From contig NC_079312.1 in NCBI RefSeq assembly GCF_029931775.1, positions 7,695,821 through 7,759,820 on the forward strand: a stretch of 64,000 nucleotides of DNA, in the 5' to 3' direction. Below the pieces are notes generated by a model. It worked only from the letters and a program-made list of their open reading frames with translations. It was not told the DNA's origin and did not search any database. Every line of letters begins with the position of its first letter. The first letter of the stretch is position 1. Below, in pieces: positions 43,770 to 55,005 of this stretch. This DNA comes from Euleptes europaea (taxonomy: Eukaryota; Chordata; Lepidosauria; Squamata; Sphaerodactylidae). The translations under genes were made by a program, and so were the position numbers.

Positions 43770-43930
43770 GAAAAGAGCAAGAGTCCAATAGCACCTTAAA
43801 GACTAACAACATTGCTGGCAGGGTATGAGGTATTTAAAGAAGTGAGCTGTGGTTCACGAAAGCTCATATCCTGCCAGAAATTTTGTTAGTCTTTAAGGTG
43901 CTTTTTTCTACTGCTATTAACAGACTAACA
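43770..43930. repeat. Dispersed foldback-like repeat (GTAGCACCTTAAAG family)
   Basis: GAGCAAGAGTCCAATAGCACC, then the inverted TTGTTAGTCTTTAAGGTGC, with GAAGTGAGCTGTGGTTCACG between. It ends where the perfect palindrome begins. Confidence 0.55.
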
Positions 43931-44123
43931 TGGGTTGGGTTTGCATTCCATACTGGCTCACAGACCATAAGGTGCTCCTTGCTGGCTATGACAGTGAAAG
44001 ACACAGGGGAATGAGTCACATGAAGTGACATGAAGTGACTCATTCCCCTGTGTCTTTCACTGTCATAGCCAGCAAGGAGCACCTTATGGTCTGTGAGCCA
44101 GTATGGAATGCAAACCCAACCCA
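43931..44123. repeat. Inverted repeat, 89-bp arms that look identical
   Basis: Arms 43931-44019 and 44035-44123 look exactly complementary, with a 15-nt spacer (ATGAAGTGACATGAA). It could extrude a long cruciform or hairpin. No terminal motif, tail or coding frame explains it. It lies in gene C intron 3, between a dispersed repeat and a SINE. Confidence 0.9.
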
Positions 44124-44207
44124 ATTATATTAACCTTTGATGGAAATTCTGTGTTGGGAGACGTCATTGTTACTTCTTGTCAATTTGAACATATGAAGCT
44201 GCCTCCT

Positions 44208-44515
44208 GTCAGTGTGGTGAAGGGGTTAAGAGCAGTGGTTTGGAGCGGTGGACTCTTAATTTGGAGAACTGGGTTTGATTCCCCACTCCTCCACATGAGC
44301 AATGGATGCCAGTCTGGTGAACCAGGTTGGGTTTCCCCACTCCTCCACATGAAGCCAGCTGGGTGACTTGGGCTAGTCACAGTTCTCTTAGAGCTCTCTC
44401 AGACCCACCTACCTCACAGGGTGTCTGTTGCTGGGAGGGGAAGGTGATTGGAAGCCGGTTTGATTCTTCCTGAAGTGGTAGAGAAAGTAGCATTTAAAAA
44501 CCAATTCCTCCTCCT
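44208..44515 (+). mobile_element. Sauria-type tRNA SINE
   Basis: GTCAGTGTGGTGAAGGGGTT head, B box GGGTTTGATTCCCC, an internal repeated CCCCACTCCTCCACATGA block, and tail GTAGAGAAAGTAGC. Confidence 0.7.
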
Positions 44516-45024
44516 CCTTCTAAATGAGACTACTGGTCAATCTAGCCACTGTGGCTAGCAAGCACTCTAAGGCAAGGGTGTTTCATCCCTCCATCACACC
44601 TATGTTTTTTTGAACGGGAGATCCCAGGGATTGAGCCTGGGACCTTGCGCATAGAGACATGACCCAAACCAATTCCAAACAACATGTGGATACAGTGTTT
44701 TGTTCTTCACCCCCATATAACAAAGGTCGCTGTTGAGCAAGATCTTCCAGAGGAAACCCTTGCTTTTCTGGCATATTTTAAACCCAAGCCAGGATTCTTC
44801 AATTATTACCATATTGCATGTATTCTGGAGCAGCTAGTCTGAAAGCTGCCTTTGTATTTCAAGAAAGGTGCAGAAGTATTGTTCAGAGTGGGAGGGCTGC
44901 AGAGCAAATACCCGGGTAGTGGTGGGAGGGACACACACACCCATATGTGATCAGTGGTCAAGTTGGAGGGACAGCCAGTGTGGTCTCAGGTTGAGCTGGA
45001 TATAGCTCAGTCTCTGGGTTAATA

Positions 45025-45205
45025 GGAAGAAAAGATGAATTTTATACCCCACTTTTTCTCTACCATCAGAAAGCAGCTTACGATTTTCCCCTTCCTCTCC
45101 CCACCTTTGAGGTAGGTGAGGCTGAGTTCTGAGAGAACTGTGACCGGCCCAAATTCACCCAGCAGGCTTCATGTGGAGGAGTGGGGAAACCACGCTGTCT
45201 CACAC
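45025..45205 (-). mobile_element. Sauria-type SINE fragment
   Basis: TTTTTCTCTACCATCAGAAAG, CTTACGATTTTCCCCTTCC, then CATGTGGAGGAGTGGGGAAA: reverse complement of the SINE body. Confidence 0.6.
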
Positions 45206-45698
45206 GTGAGGCAGGAGTGCTCCTCCCTTCCATGGGAATAGGAGGCTCAAAGCTGCTCCTCTTTCTGCTGCTGGTCAAACTGGAGGTGAACAGGAAGCAG
45301 TCATCTTTACAGTCAGGGATTCTTAGGAAAGCAGAAAACAGTCTCAAAAAAATGACTTGTTGAGCCTGCCTCCTTAAAATGTGTGTGTCCTTTGGACATA
45401 GATTGATTTTGTTTCTGTGGGGACTGGAAAAAGGAGTGTCCACACCTCTGCTGGGCATCTTTTCTTGGGCTCGGCTAAGGTGAGGTAGGGATTATAGGTT
45501 TAATGGAAATGTTACACTTTTGCCCATTCTTGCTTTCTTCCTGCTCTGTTTCTAAAATGAATCATACTATGCTGAAGCCTTTGGGATATCCTGCTCCTTG
45601 ATCTTAATAGAAGGGAAAAGAAAATATGGGCTATGTTCAACCTCCCAAATCATTCAGCTGACCTGTCCCTGGCTAGAGATTCACTGGCTTTCTCCTCC

Positions 45699-45892
45699 AG
45701 TAAGGTGTAGTGTTTAAGAGCGGTGGACTCTAATCTGGAGAACTGGATTTCATTCCCCTCTCCTCCACATGAAGCCTGCTGGGTGACCTTGGGCCAGAAC
45801 ACTCTCTGCCCCACCTACATCACAAGGTGCCTGTTGTGAGGAAGGGAAGGGAAGGTGATTGTAAGCTGCTTTGAGACTCTTTCACCTTTCTC
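45699..45892 (+). mobile_element. Sauria-type SINE fragment
   Basis: GTAAGGTGTAGTGTTTAAGAG head, CATTCCCCTCTCCTCCACA and GTGATTGTAAGCTGCTTTGA. Confidence 0.65.
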
Positions 45893-46119
45893 CTCCAACA
45901 TCAGAGAAGGATCTCTCGGCTAATAACAGTGACAGGGAAAAGTTATTTCTCTATCACTGATATTAACTCCTGATTGATCAATAGAATCTAATATGTCACA
46001 GGATCAGTTCTCCATCAAGTTGTTTTGATACGTGTCCAGACAACAAAACTTTGAATTCCCTAATTTCAGGATCCATTATTTCTCAGGATTTATTACAAAG
46101 TTTCTCTTTCTTTCAGCAG

Positions 46120-48005
46120 GAGGTGTATGGGAGACTATGAATGAAAGGAAATTGATGGAGAAAGAAGATACATATCCAGATGTGAAAGAGAATGTTGAAT
46201 ATTGCAATTTACTGCGGATGGAGGAGGGAAAACACCCACTTAAAGTGAGGAATACTTCCAGTCTTCTAAAGGGTGATGACAGTCATGAAATTCCAATACT
46301 ACAAAAAATGTACAAAGTTGACAAAGGGAATGAGGAAATTGTAAGTGGACAAACAATTTCTGAAAAGTCAGACATTATTATGCATTGGAAAGCCCATAAC
46401 AGAAAGAAAATATTTAAATTCCTGAAATACAGAAAGAACTTCCATCAGAGTGGAAACCTTACTTCCCATCACACAGAGGAGAAAAAATATAAATGCCAGG
46501 AGTGTGGGAAAAGCTTCAGTCTGAGTTGGCACCTTAATTCACATCAAAGGATTCACACAGGGGAGAAACCATATAAGTGCCTGGAGTGTGGGAAAAGTTT
46601 CAGTCAGAGTGGAAACCTTGCTTCCCATCAAAGGATTCACACAGGGGAGAAAAAGTATAAATGCCCGGAATGTGGCAAAACCTTTAGTCAGAATGCACAC
46701 CTTACTTCCCATCAAAGAATTCACACAGGCGAGAAACCATATAAATGCATGGAGTGTGGAAAAGGCTTCAGTCAGAGTGGTAATCTTACATTACATCAAA
46801 GAAGTCACACACAGGAGAAACCCTATAAATGCCTGGAGTGTGGAAAAAGCTTTAGTCACAGTGGAAGCCTTACTTCACATCAAAGAACTCACACAGGGGA
46901 GAAACCCTATAAATGCCTGGAGTGTGGGAAAAACTTCAGTAACAGCAGACACCTTACTTCCCACCAAAGAATTCACACAGGGGAGAAAAAATACCAGTGC
47001 TTCAAGTGTGGGAAAAAATTTGGTCAGAGTGGAAGCCTTACATCCCATGAAAGAATTCACACAGGGGAGAAACCTTATAAATGCCTGGAATGTGGAAAAG
47101 CCTTCTGTCAGATTACACACCTTACTTCCCATTACACAATCCACACAGGGGAGAAACCATATAAATGCCTAATGTGTGGGAAAAGCTTCAGTAACAGTGG
47201 ATACCTTACTTCCCATCAAAGAATTCATAGTGGGGAAAAACCATATAAATGCCTGGAATGTGGAAAAGGCTTTAGACGGAAAGACAGCCTAATTTCCCAT
47301 CAAAGAATTCACACAGGGGAGAAAAAATATAAATGCCTAGAGTGTGGAAAAAGTTTTGGTCAGAGTGGAAGTCTTATTTCCCATCAAAGAATTCATACAG
47401 GTGAGAAACCATATAAATGTCTGGAATGTGGAAAAACCTTCAGTAATAGTGGTAGCCTTATTTCCCATCAAAGAATTCATACAAGAGAGAAACTATATAA
47501 ATGTCTGGAGTGTGGAAAAACCTTCACTAACAGTAGATGCCTTACATCCCATGAAAGAATTCACACTGGGAATAAACCATATAAATGCCTAGAGTGTGGA
47601 AATACCTTCAGCAACAGTGGAAATCTTACTTCCCATCAAAGAATTCACACAGGAGAGAAACCATATAAATGCCTTAAGTGCGGAAAATGCTTCAGTCAAA
47701 GTGGAACCCTTCTTTACCATCAAAGAATTCACACAGGAGAAAAACCATATAAATGCCTGGAGTGTGGAAAAGGTTTTAATAACAGTGGATCCCTTACTTC
47801 CCATCAAAGAATTCACACAGGAGAGAAACCATATAAATGTCTGGAATGTGAAAAAAGCTTCAGTAAGAGTGGAAATCTTACTTCCCATCAAAGAATTCAC
47901 ACAGGGGAAAAACCATATAAATGCCTAGAGTGTGGGAAATGCTTCAGTCAAAGTGGAAATCTTGGTTCACACCAAAGAACTCACATAGGGGTGAAAAACA
48001 AATGA
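46120..48005 (+). CDS. KRAB-ZNF gene C, C2H2 zinc-finger exon (18 fingers)
   Basis: The exon begins after TTTCTTTCAGCAG; two AGs three bases apart (ends 46116 and 46119) both keep frame, so one Ala may be optional. About 100 residues of linker ([20 protein letters not shown]...) precede a degenerate finger without its cysteines (about 46410-46478, [10 protein letters not shown]). Eighteen intact C2H2 fingers of 28 residues follow from 46488, with TGEKPY-type linkers, to the stop at 48003. Helix position 6 is Ser in 16 of 18 fingers, and -1 is mostly Gln or Asn, so contacts are unusually uniform. Product: nuclear DNA-binding repressor. Identity to a named ZNF gene cannot be judged. Confidence 0.93.
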
Positions 48006-48059
48006 ATGCTGAATGTGGATAGACATTACATTGAAGTAAATTGGATTAGAAAGTAGTGC

Positions 48060-48065
48060 AATAAA
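48060..48065 (+). terminator. Polyadenylation signal, gene C
   Basis: AATAAA 55 nt after the stop codon. A second AATAAA at 48393-48398 may be the main 3' end, since very short 3' UTRs are less common in this family. Confidence 0.5.
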
Positions 48066-48392
48066 AGAGTAGAATATAGACTGTAGTTATGAGTTGTGAT
48101 GTAATGCATCAGCTCAGGAGGTGACCCTTATCAGGGATTACATGTTTTTTCTTCCTGTTCTTCAGATCCAGCCCAACTAAGAATTGTTGAAGTTAAACTC
48201 AAATGTTGTTAGATTTTGTTATCCACTTGCTGATTCACTCATGAGCTTTGTCTGATTTGGAATCCTTGTTGTTCAATTCAAATATTATAATTCAAATGTT
48301 TCCCTATTTTGTAATTGTCTTACTGATTGACTGAATAACTATTGTAATCCACCTTTAGTTTCAGTGAGAAAGGTGAACTATAAATGAAGATA

Positions 48393-48398
48393 AATAAA
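48393..48398 (+). terminator. Alternative polyadenylation signal, gene C
   Basis: AATAAA about 390 nt after the stop, in GATAAATAAAGC; followed by AT-rich and then repeat sequence. Confidence 0.45.
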
Positions 48399-48429
48399 GC
48401 TAAAATGGTTCAGAGATTAAACACAGAAC

Positions 48430-48970
48430 CCTACTTCCTTTATGAAATGCCCTCTTAAACTATTCTCTTTAATGCATTCTCTGGAAAGATATAATTATCA
48501 GAGCCTTCCTGACCTCAGCAGGTAGGAAATCCCACAAAGTGGGAGTCCCAAGATAGACTCCTTCTGAGTTAGTGGTTCTTCTTGACCTCACCCATTTTGC
48601 CTTGGTTCAGTGAGTGAAGCTGTGTCTGCACAGCATATCAGGAGAGGCAGTTCTATAGAGACGTGGCTGAAAGATTTTGTAGGTAATACCCAGCACCTTA
48701 AGTTGAACCTGAAAACCATGGGATGACCACAGAATTGGTGCAATATACATACTGTGCCTTGCTCCTAACAGTAATCTAATTTCAAGGGTGGACTCAGGTA
48801 GAGTGTGCTACAGTAGCCTAATTGCTAGGCTACTGTGGCATGGATTCTTGTGGCCAGATTGACCAACCAAGTAAGGAGCCGTCCTCTGTCCCTAAAAGCA
48901 GGCTAAAAATGGATAACTTGTGTGTGAACTGATGTCTTCCAGGGTTGCATTGTTAGGCACAAAATATCTC
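48430..48970. mobile_element. Old LINE-like remnant
   Basis: Phrases such as GTAATACCCAGCACCTTAAG, TGAACCTGAAAACCATGGGA and GTGTGCTACAGTAGCC resemble the untranslated part of an L2/CR1-type LINE. There are no useful reading frames. Assignment is weak. Confidence 0.35.
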
Positions 48971-49904
48971 AAGTCCCCTGCAGACTACGTAAGTATTGGG
49001 GATGATTAGATCCAGGCTACAGAGGGCAGTGGTTTCTTTTCTCAAGCAGTAAGGTCAGGAGAGGAATGTCCTGCCAGCAATCAAAATTAATACAAATACA
49101 AGCTTTATTAGAACTCATTTAGAAACCAAAGCATCCCACCTTACTGTCCATTTACACAGACTCAACCTTGGTGGGTTGGGCAAATCCCAACAGAAGTGAC
49201 ATCCTAGAATGGAGAGCCTGTTGAGGGGGAAAGGAATCTTACCCACCTTCCTGCCTCTTTGTCCTTTATAGTCCTTGGGGCATCACATCATTTCTTCTGG
49301 CAAATCTATTCCTTCACACCCTTCATTTTGGGCACTGCAATTACCATTCTCTTCTTGAAGGTGGTGGCCAATTCCTAGCTTTATTTTCTGATGAGTTATG
49401 CCAGGTGCAAACAGATAATAGATGGGATTTCAACCTTGCTCTTTTAGATCCTACCCAGACACTCTAACCACTACAAAGTCTGATAGCTCAAGGAAGTTGC
49501 TAAAAGCCTTTGTGTTGTGGGAATATTTTCCATCCTTTCTGTCTGTGCTGCCTTTCTCCCCAATGTGGACCAATGTGCTTACATTATTCTCTTGTCCTCC
49601 TTTTTATCCTAACAACAACAACCGTGTGAATTTGGCCAAGCTGAGAGTGTTTGATGCACAGTCACCCTGAAAGTTTCCTTAATAAAGACTGGATTTGAAT
49701 CTGGGTCTCCTAGATCCTGAAAACAGAAGAAGGGATGGCACCAATACAGAGTCCATGAAGAGACAAGAAAACAGGTGCTGTAGGAAAATATTATTTGCAT
49801 TTGTAGATCCCTACATGTTTTAAATGCTGTTTCACGTGGAGGTCTAGTTAAAAAACAAAATTACAAGAATATGATAATAGCAAGAAATTAATAATAATAA
49901 TTGT
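48971..49904. other. Intergenic DNA without recognised gene
   Basis: 49320-49400 shares GGTGGCCAATTCCTAGCTTT..TTCTGATGAGTTATG with 27990-28110. 49430-49720 includes minus-strand Sauria-like pieces (CACTCTAACCACTACAAAG). Nothing else is assigned. Confidence 0.35.
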
Positions 49905-50045
49905 GTGTGTAAAAGTGCCCTAACCTGACTAGCCCAGGCTAGCTCAATCTCATCAGATCTTGGAAGCTAAGAAGAGTCAAGCCTGGCAAGTATTTTGATG
50001 AGAGACCTCCAAGGAATACCAGGGTCATGACGCAGGGGCGGGCAA
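49905..50045 (+). mobile_element. 5S-rRNA-derived SINE, well-preserved head
   Basis: CTCATCAGATCTTGGAAGCT, then AAGAAGAGTCAAGCCTGGCA, TTTTGATGAGAGACCTCC and AAGGAATACCAGGGTC follow 5S rRNA from its middle to its end. It has many substitutions and lacks a proper 5S start, so it is a retroposed SINE rather than a 5S gene. Confidence 0.75.
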
Positions 50046-50200
50046 TGTCAAACTTAGGAAAAGGCCTGGGCCTCTATGCCCTGTTTGTGGGCTTCCTAGA
50101 GGCACCTGGTTGGCCACTGTGTGGAACAGGATGCTGGACTTGATGGGCTTTGGTCTGATCCAGCATGGCTTTCCTTATTTTCTTAAGTTCTTACACTGGA
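50046..50200 (-). repeat. Dispersed repeat (GATCAGACCAAGGCCCA family)
   Basis: TGGTTGGCCACTGTGTGGAA, GGACTTGATGGGCTTTGGTC and GATCCAGCATGGCTTTCC, reverse complement of the family at 21055-21235. Confidence 0.55.
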
Positions 50201-51214
50201 ACTGGAAATATTCTTGATGATCTGGTCTGATTCGTACATTGAAGTAAGCATCTAGCAGGTTGAGAGTCACAAACCAGACACTCGGAGGTAACAGAGGAAT
50301 AACATCAGATGGACAACATTCTGAACCTTTTTTTATCAACAGGATTTAGTTCAGGTTTCTTAGGTCAAGGATTGGCTTTACCCACCCACCCCCCTTTTCC
50401 ACCAGAAAGTATGTCAAATAAAAGCCTACGTGTTCCTCTTTCCCAAGCACCCTTGTTGTTGTTCGTTTGTTCTGTTTCTGCCAGAAGTTGGAAGTGATGG
50501 GCGGTGAGGGGTTCCAAAGAGGAGGAGAATTGCCTCAGGGTTGTGAGAAACTCTATGGCATACCCTTTCAAGACTATGGCAAAGACCCATCAGTCCTGAA
50601 AAATATCCCACCAAGTGATGTGGGAAAGGATTTGTTCCTCTGAGCTTGATAACTCTGTGTGTGAGCTGTGGTTGTCAAAAGCCATTTGGAACAATGAGCA
50701 GGTTTTGGGGTTGAGACCCACATTCAAGAACCCTTCTCCTGGAATGAGAAGGCTGACTATAGGATTGGTTTGGAGGCCTATATCTGGAGACAGCCTGTGT
50801 GGTTTGATGGCCTCTACCCCTATACTGTCAGTGGTAGAACCTAAAGTAAGGTCTAGTTAAAAAACAAAATTAAAAGAATATAATAGAAAGTAATTTGTGG
50901 AGGTGGTAGAGGTGAAGTCACCCTTAAGGTCTTAGCTGTGAATTTGTCCATCCCCATTTTGAACAGGACTTTTTCAGTTCTGCTGCTAAGCAAGTCTGAG
51001 AGGATCAGTACTGGAATGTGTCTCATGTGGGAGTTCTGTTGAGAACAACAAGGAGTGGCAGCGGATATTGCAGCAGCAAGCCTGCAGGCTGTGCAATCTG
51101 CCACATGCTTAACTGAGGAGATCAGATTTTTGAAAGCTTTGAGGCTTCCAGCACTAAAGGCTTTAGATAGTTTAAATTTATCTTCCAGCAAAGGGAAGGC
51201 AGGAAGGGATATGT
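50201..51214. other. Region without recognised gene
   Basis: Overlapping open frames on both strands (for example 50853-51218 minus, 121 codons) carry no domain I recognise. The stretch 51055-51180 is Ala/Leu-rich in one frame. It is possibly old transposon DNA. Confidence 0.35.
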
Positions 51215-51450
51215 CCATGTTTGGCTCTCATGGTCCTTTCTTGCATGCCCAGGGTAGTGCTGATTGCCATTGGGTAATGCCCATGCTAGTGCCAGTTGGG
51301 GTCAGGAAGCAATTTTCCTCCAGGTCAGATTGGCCAGGGATCCTGGAGGGCTTTTTTTGTTTGTTTTTTGTTTGTTTTTTGGCCATCTTTCCTGCATTGT
51401 AGATGACTCTAGTGGTATCTTCCAACTCTATTATTCTATGATTCTAAGAG
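51215..51450 (+). mobile_element. CR1 3' end
   Basis: TTGGCTCTCATGGTCCTTTC, GGTCAGGAAGCAATTTTCC, GGCCAGGGATCCTGGAGG and the terminal TCTTCCAACTCTATTATTC; closely similar to 59440-59690. Confidence 0.7.
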
Positions 51451-51519
51451 TTCCAGAGAGGGAGCTGTGCCATCCCATAAGAACAACTCACAATGCCAGA
51501 GAGGAGTTCTGGGTAGGGT

Positions 51520-51725
51520 GGCCAGCTCATGGTTGGGAAATTCCTAGAGATTTTTTTTTGGGGGGTGGAGCCTGAGGAGGGCAGGGTTTGGGGAGGGGAG
51601 GGACTGCAACGGGATGTAATCCCATAGAGTCCACCTTCCAAAGCAGCCATTTTATCCAGGTGAACTAATCTCTGCCACCTGGAGATCAGTTGTAATAGCA
51701 GGAGATCTCCAGCTACCACCTGGAA
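51520..51725 (-). repeat. Dispersed repeat (TTGCCAACCTCCAGG family), split
   Basis: GGTGGCCAGCTCATGGTTGG through CATAGAGTCCACCTTCCAAA to CTCCAGCTACCACCTGGAAG. The missing end (CACCTAGAAGTTGGCAACCC) appears at 52148-52168, after the foldback insert. Confidence 0.6.
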
Positions 51726-52112
51726 GTTACAAACCTATAAACACAGCAGCATAAGACAACAAAACACATAAATCTTACATGCAAAAAGTGCTATATTCTA
51801 TGTGCAGTAGTCAGATACAGTGAATAAATATATACAGTGATGTTAGCTAAACAAATAGAACTATATACAAATGTTAAGCATCTATATACAAATGTTATGG
51901 ACAATGATTCCAAAGACACTGGTTCTAAAAAAGAACGTTTAACATTTGTATATAGTTCTATTTGTTTAGCTAACATCACTTTATATATTTATTCACTGTA
52001 TTTATTCACTGTATTTATTCGCTATATTCTACTACACATAGAATATAGCACTTTCTGCATGTATGATTTATGTGTTTTGTTGTCGTATGCTGCTGTGTTT
52101 ATAAGTTTGTAA
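51726..52112. mobile_element. Foldback element with long inverted arms
   Basis: Outer ends AGTTACAAACCTATAAACAC and GTGTTTATAAGTTTGTAACT are inverted copies, and the similarity continues for most of each arm (for example GATGTTAGCTAAACAAATAG and its complement). Both strands therefore carry open frames starting MMLAKQIELYTNVK. The centre (about 51875-51935) is unpaired. It splits a dispersed repeat. Family unknown; the target duplication is unclear. Confidence 0.7.
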
Positions 52113-52169
52113 CTAACATTACAGCAGGCTGATTACTTATCTGCCACCACCTAGAAGTTGGCAACCCTA

Positions 52170-53020
52170 GTTCTGGGCCGCCTCAGCATTGTAGCTGCAG
52201 CCAAAGGCCAAGGAACTTGACTTAAAACTGTCAGAACTGATGACAGATCCATCTTTCCAGAGTGTAGAGCAGCACCAAGCCAGAGCTTTCTCCCAAAAAG
52301 CAGCCTTCAAGCACAGTGCTCCATCATGACTCACTTTCAGCCTAAATTGCCCAGACACAGTATTTTGAAACATCATGTGCTTCGCCAAGGCAAAGCAGGC
52401 AGAAAGTGCAATAGTCTGTGTGGAGATTTTTGTACTGCAAGATGTACACTTCTTGAAAAGAGCTTTTTGTGCCATTTTTTTCAAGACTGGTTGCTCTTTT
52501 ATATATTCTTCAAATATCATCTTTTTAACGACTTGCCTGTTGAAAGAACACCAAACTGTGGTGTAATAAAGTTCCATTCTTTAGAGATATTTCTTACCCA
52601 GAGCTTTGAAGGAAAGGAACCTCTCCATGCAGTGACAGAGAAAACTTAGAACAGACAGAATTCCTTATAAAGCTGGAAAAAGCTAAGAAAGCAGAGTGGA
52701 GGAAGGGAAAGGAGTGCCATCGGGTGTTTTGAGCTTCAAAAATATCTCTGAGGTAGGTCTGTGCATGCATCGTACCTATGTAGGACTGCCCAGGTACCAT
52801 GACAATAAACAACAGAGCTCTACCACTACAGAGACTAACAACAGTATGGATGAAAATATAACTCACAATAGGTCTGAATCCTCTGTCTTTTCTGGAGAAG
52901 GTTACAGGACTATGAGCTACCTAGAATCATTTCATCCATCAAACGGAATAAACAATTCCCAGAACAGACTCGCTTCCAATCAGGTTTATGGTGGAACATC
53001 TGATTTATAACTTGTCCAAT
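52170..53020. other. Region with unassigned open frames
   Basis: 52167-52577 (minus, 136 codons) and 52696-53010 (plus, 104 codons; Ser/Asn-rich, SSTTTETNNSMDEN) are open but show no domain known to me. Splice sites or a promoter were not identified. These may be remnants of a DNA transposon or chance. Confidence 0.3.
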
Positions 53021-53360
53021 AGGGATATGTCGGAGCATGAGATAAAGGTACTTCATAGGGGCCTTTCTTTCATCCCAACCCCCCAAAACCCACCCCTTTA
53101 CACAACTGGATCTTTTAAAACTTGTTAGAACATAGAATGCAGGTTTAGATCAGTACAGCCTCCAATGAAGGATCTTCAGGCAATTGGTTTCCCCAGGTGG
53201 TGGGGATATTAACTTGTGCAATGTCAGTGCATCATTCAGGGTGTAAATTATTACACTCTTGAGGCAGGAAGGTAAGTTACACACCAAAGGATGAGCTTCA
53301 TGCTAATTGGCTGGGTCTTCTCTCTGTAATAAAGACAAGTATAAAGACAAGTATAATAAA

Positions 53361-53680
53361 GGCCGGTGCTTTTCAACCTGTTCATCAGTGACCTGGAGGT
53401 GGGGGTGAACAGCGAGGTGGCCAAGTTTGCAGCTGACACCAAATTATTTAGGGTGGTTAGAACAAAATCAGACTGTGAAGGGCTCCAAAGGGATGTCTAC
53501 AAACTAGAGGAATGGGCATTAAAATGGCAAATGAGATTCAATGTGAGCAAGTGTAAAGTGATGCATACTGGGGCAAAAAAATCCCAACTTCACATATACA
53601 CTGATGGGATCTGTGCTGGCAGCGACAGACCAAGAAAGGGACCTTGGGGTGGTAGTGGATCTCTGTGAAAAAGGCAACTT
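53361..53680 (+). mobile_element. CR1 LINE, reverse transcriptase core fragment
   Basis: LFNLFISDLEVGVNSEVAKF, DTKLFRVVRTKSDCEGLQRD and WQMRFNVSKCKVMHTG match the CR1 polymerase around its catalytic motif. The usual FADD reads FAAD, losing the first catalytic Asp, so the copy is inactive. Confidence 0.75.
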
Positions 53681-54372
53681 GAACACATGATCTGCCTTAT
53701 ACCTTAGTCAGATTAATGACCTGTCAAGGTGAGTCTTGTCCACTCTGACTGCCAGAGTCCCAGGTGGCCGTCTTTCACCTCACCCACTACATTACTCTTT
53801 TTAAACTGGAGATGCTGGGGATTGAACCTGGGACCCTCTGTGTGCCAAGCAGATGCTCTACCACCGAGCCACGGGCCCCTCCCTAAACGGACCTGCCTTT
53901 TACTGAGTTAGAGCCTGGGGCTACCTCATCCTCTCATTTGGAGAAGCCAGGGATTGAACCTTCTGCATGCCCAGCAGAGCCTCTGCCACTAAGCCTCAGG
54001 ACCTCCCTGAACGATGCTGCCTTCTGCTGAGCCAGACCGCTGTTCTATCAGGGTAGACGTGTGTCCACTCTAACAGCCAGTAGCTCTCCAGACAAACGTC
54101 TTTTGCATCATCTATTAACTGAGCTTTTAAACTGGAGATGCAGCGAACCGAGACAGGAATCTTCTGCATGCAAACCAGATGTTCCATCACTGAGCCACAG
54201 GCCCTCTCCAGATGTGGCTGCCTTCTACACAGTCTATCAAGGTCAATATCGTCTTCTCTGACTGGCAGCAGCCCTCAGAGGTCTTTCACAACACCTGTTG
54301 TCTAATTCTTTTAACTGGACATGATGGGAACTGATCCTGCTCAGCAGATGCTCTACCGCAGCCCCTCCCCTC
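53681..54372 (-). mobile_element. Row of four tRNA-Ala-type SINE copies
   Basis: Four consecutive minus-strand copies of decreasing quality: 53681-53882 (B-box complement GGGGATTGAACC; AGCAGATGCTCTACCACC), about 53885-54012, 54013-54212 and 54213-54372. Each has the AAACTGGAGATG..TGCATGC..GCCAC sequence. A head-to-tail row suggests local duplication or repeated insertion. Confidence 0.65.
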
Positions 54373-55005
54373 CATCCTCTCAGCCCATCCCTGCCTTTTC
54401 TCTCTCTTAACAACTTGGCTGGGCCTTGAAGTTGAGTTTCTGTCTGTGCAAAGGCTTCCCCCCTCCCACTCCTCACTTTCCCCACTTTGTATTTCCCACT
54501 AACTGGAGTTCTGGACAGTGCCTCCATCTCCCAATGTAAGGATCCACTTACCAGAACTCCTCCTGGGACAGGTGCTCACAGGATGCTTTGCCTTGGTGTG
54601 AAAGTTAAAGGTGGGGTAGGGATGGAACAGGAAGTAATCCCAACTTCCTACATGCCCTTCTAGGAAGCGGTCCTCCCTTCTTTTAACCGTTACATTGACT
54701 CCTTCCAGAAAAACAAAGACACAGCAATGATCTTACCTTGCCCTGCAAGGCAGAAAGCAGTCTGGACCAGATAGAGATAGCTCCAGTTTATATATGATGG
54801 GAACAGAAGACCATAACCCGCTTCGCTTTGCATGCCTCAAACAATGGGTTCATTGTAAATGAGCGCTGCAATCAACTGGTTGGCGTTTAACCTGCCGTGG
54901 AACTTTCCTTTTAAAAACGTTGTTTTAAAAAATTAACTAAGAAAACACGCCATCTGTAAAAGATGTAGCAACAGCAACCACATGCACACTATAAAACAAA
55001 AAAAT
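54373..55005. other. Region without recognised gene
   Basis: No exon, RNA gene or named repeat was identified. The sequence at 54480-54600 is moderately GC-rich. Confidence 0.35.

Noticed and set aside
46539-47928. Alternative-frame open frames across finger array C
   Set aside because: Same 84-bp periodic shadow effect; the main frame has all C2H2 residues.
49905-50045. A true 5S rRNA gene
   Set aside because: Only part of the 5S sequence is present, with many substitutions and no terminator; other copies share a SINE body.
52696-53010. Ser/Asn-rich 104-codon open frame as a small gene
   Set aside because: No promoter, splice site or homology could be recognised; kept only as an unassigned region.
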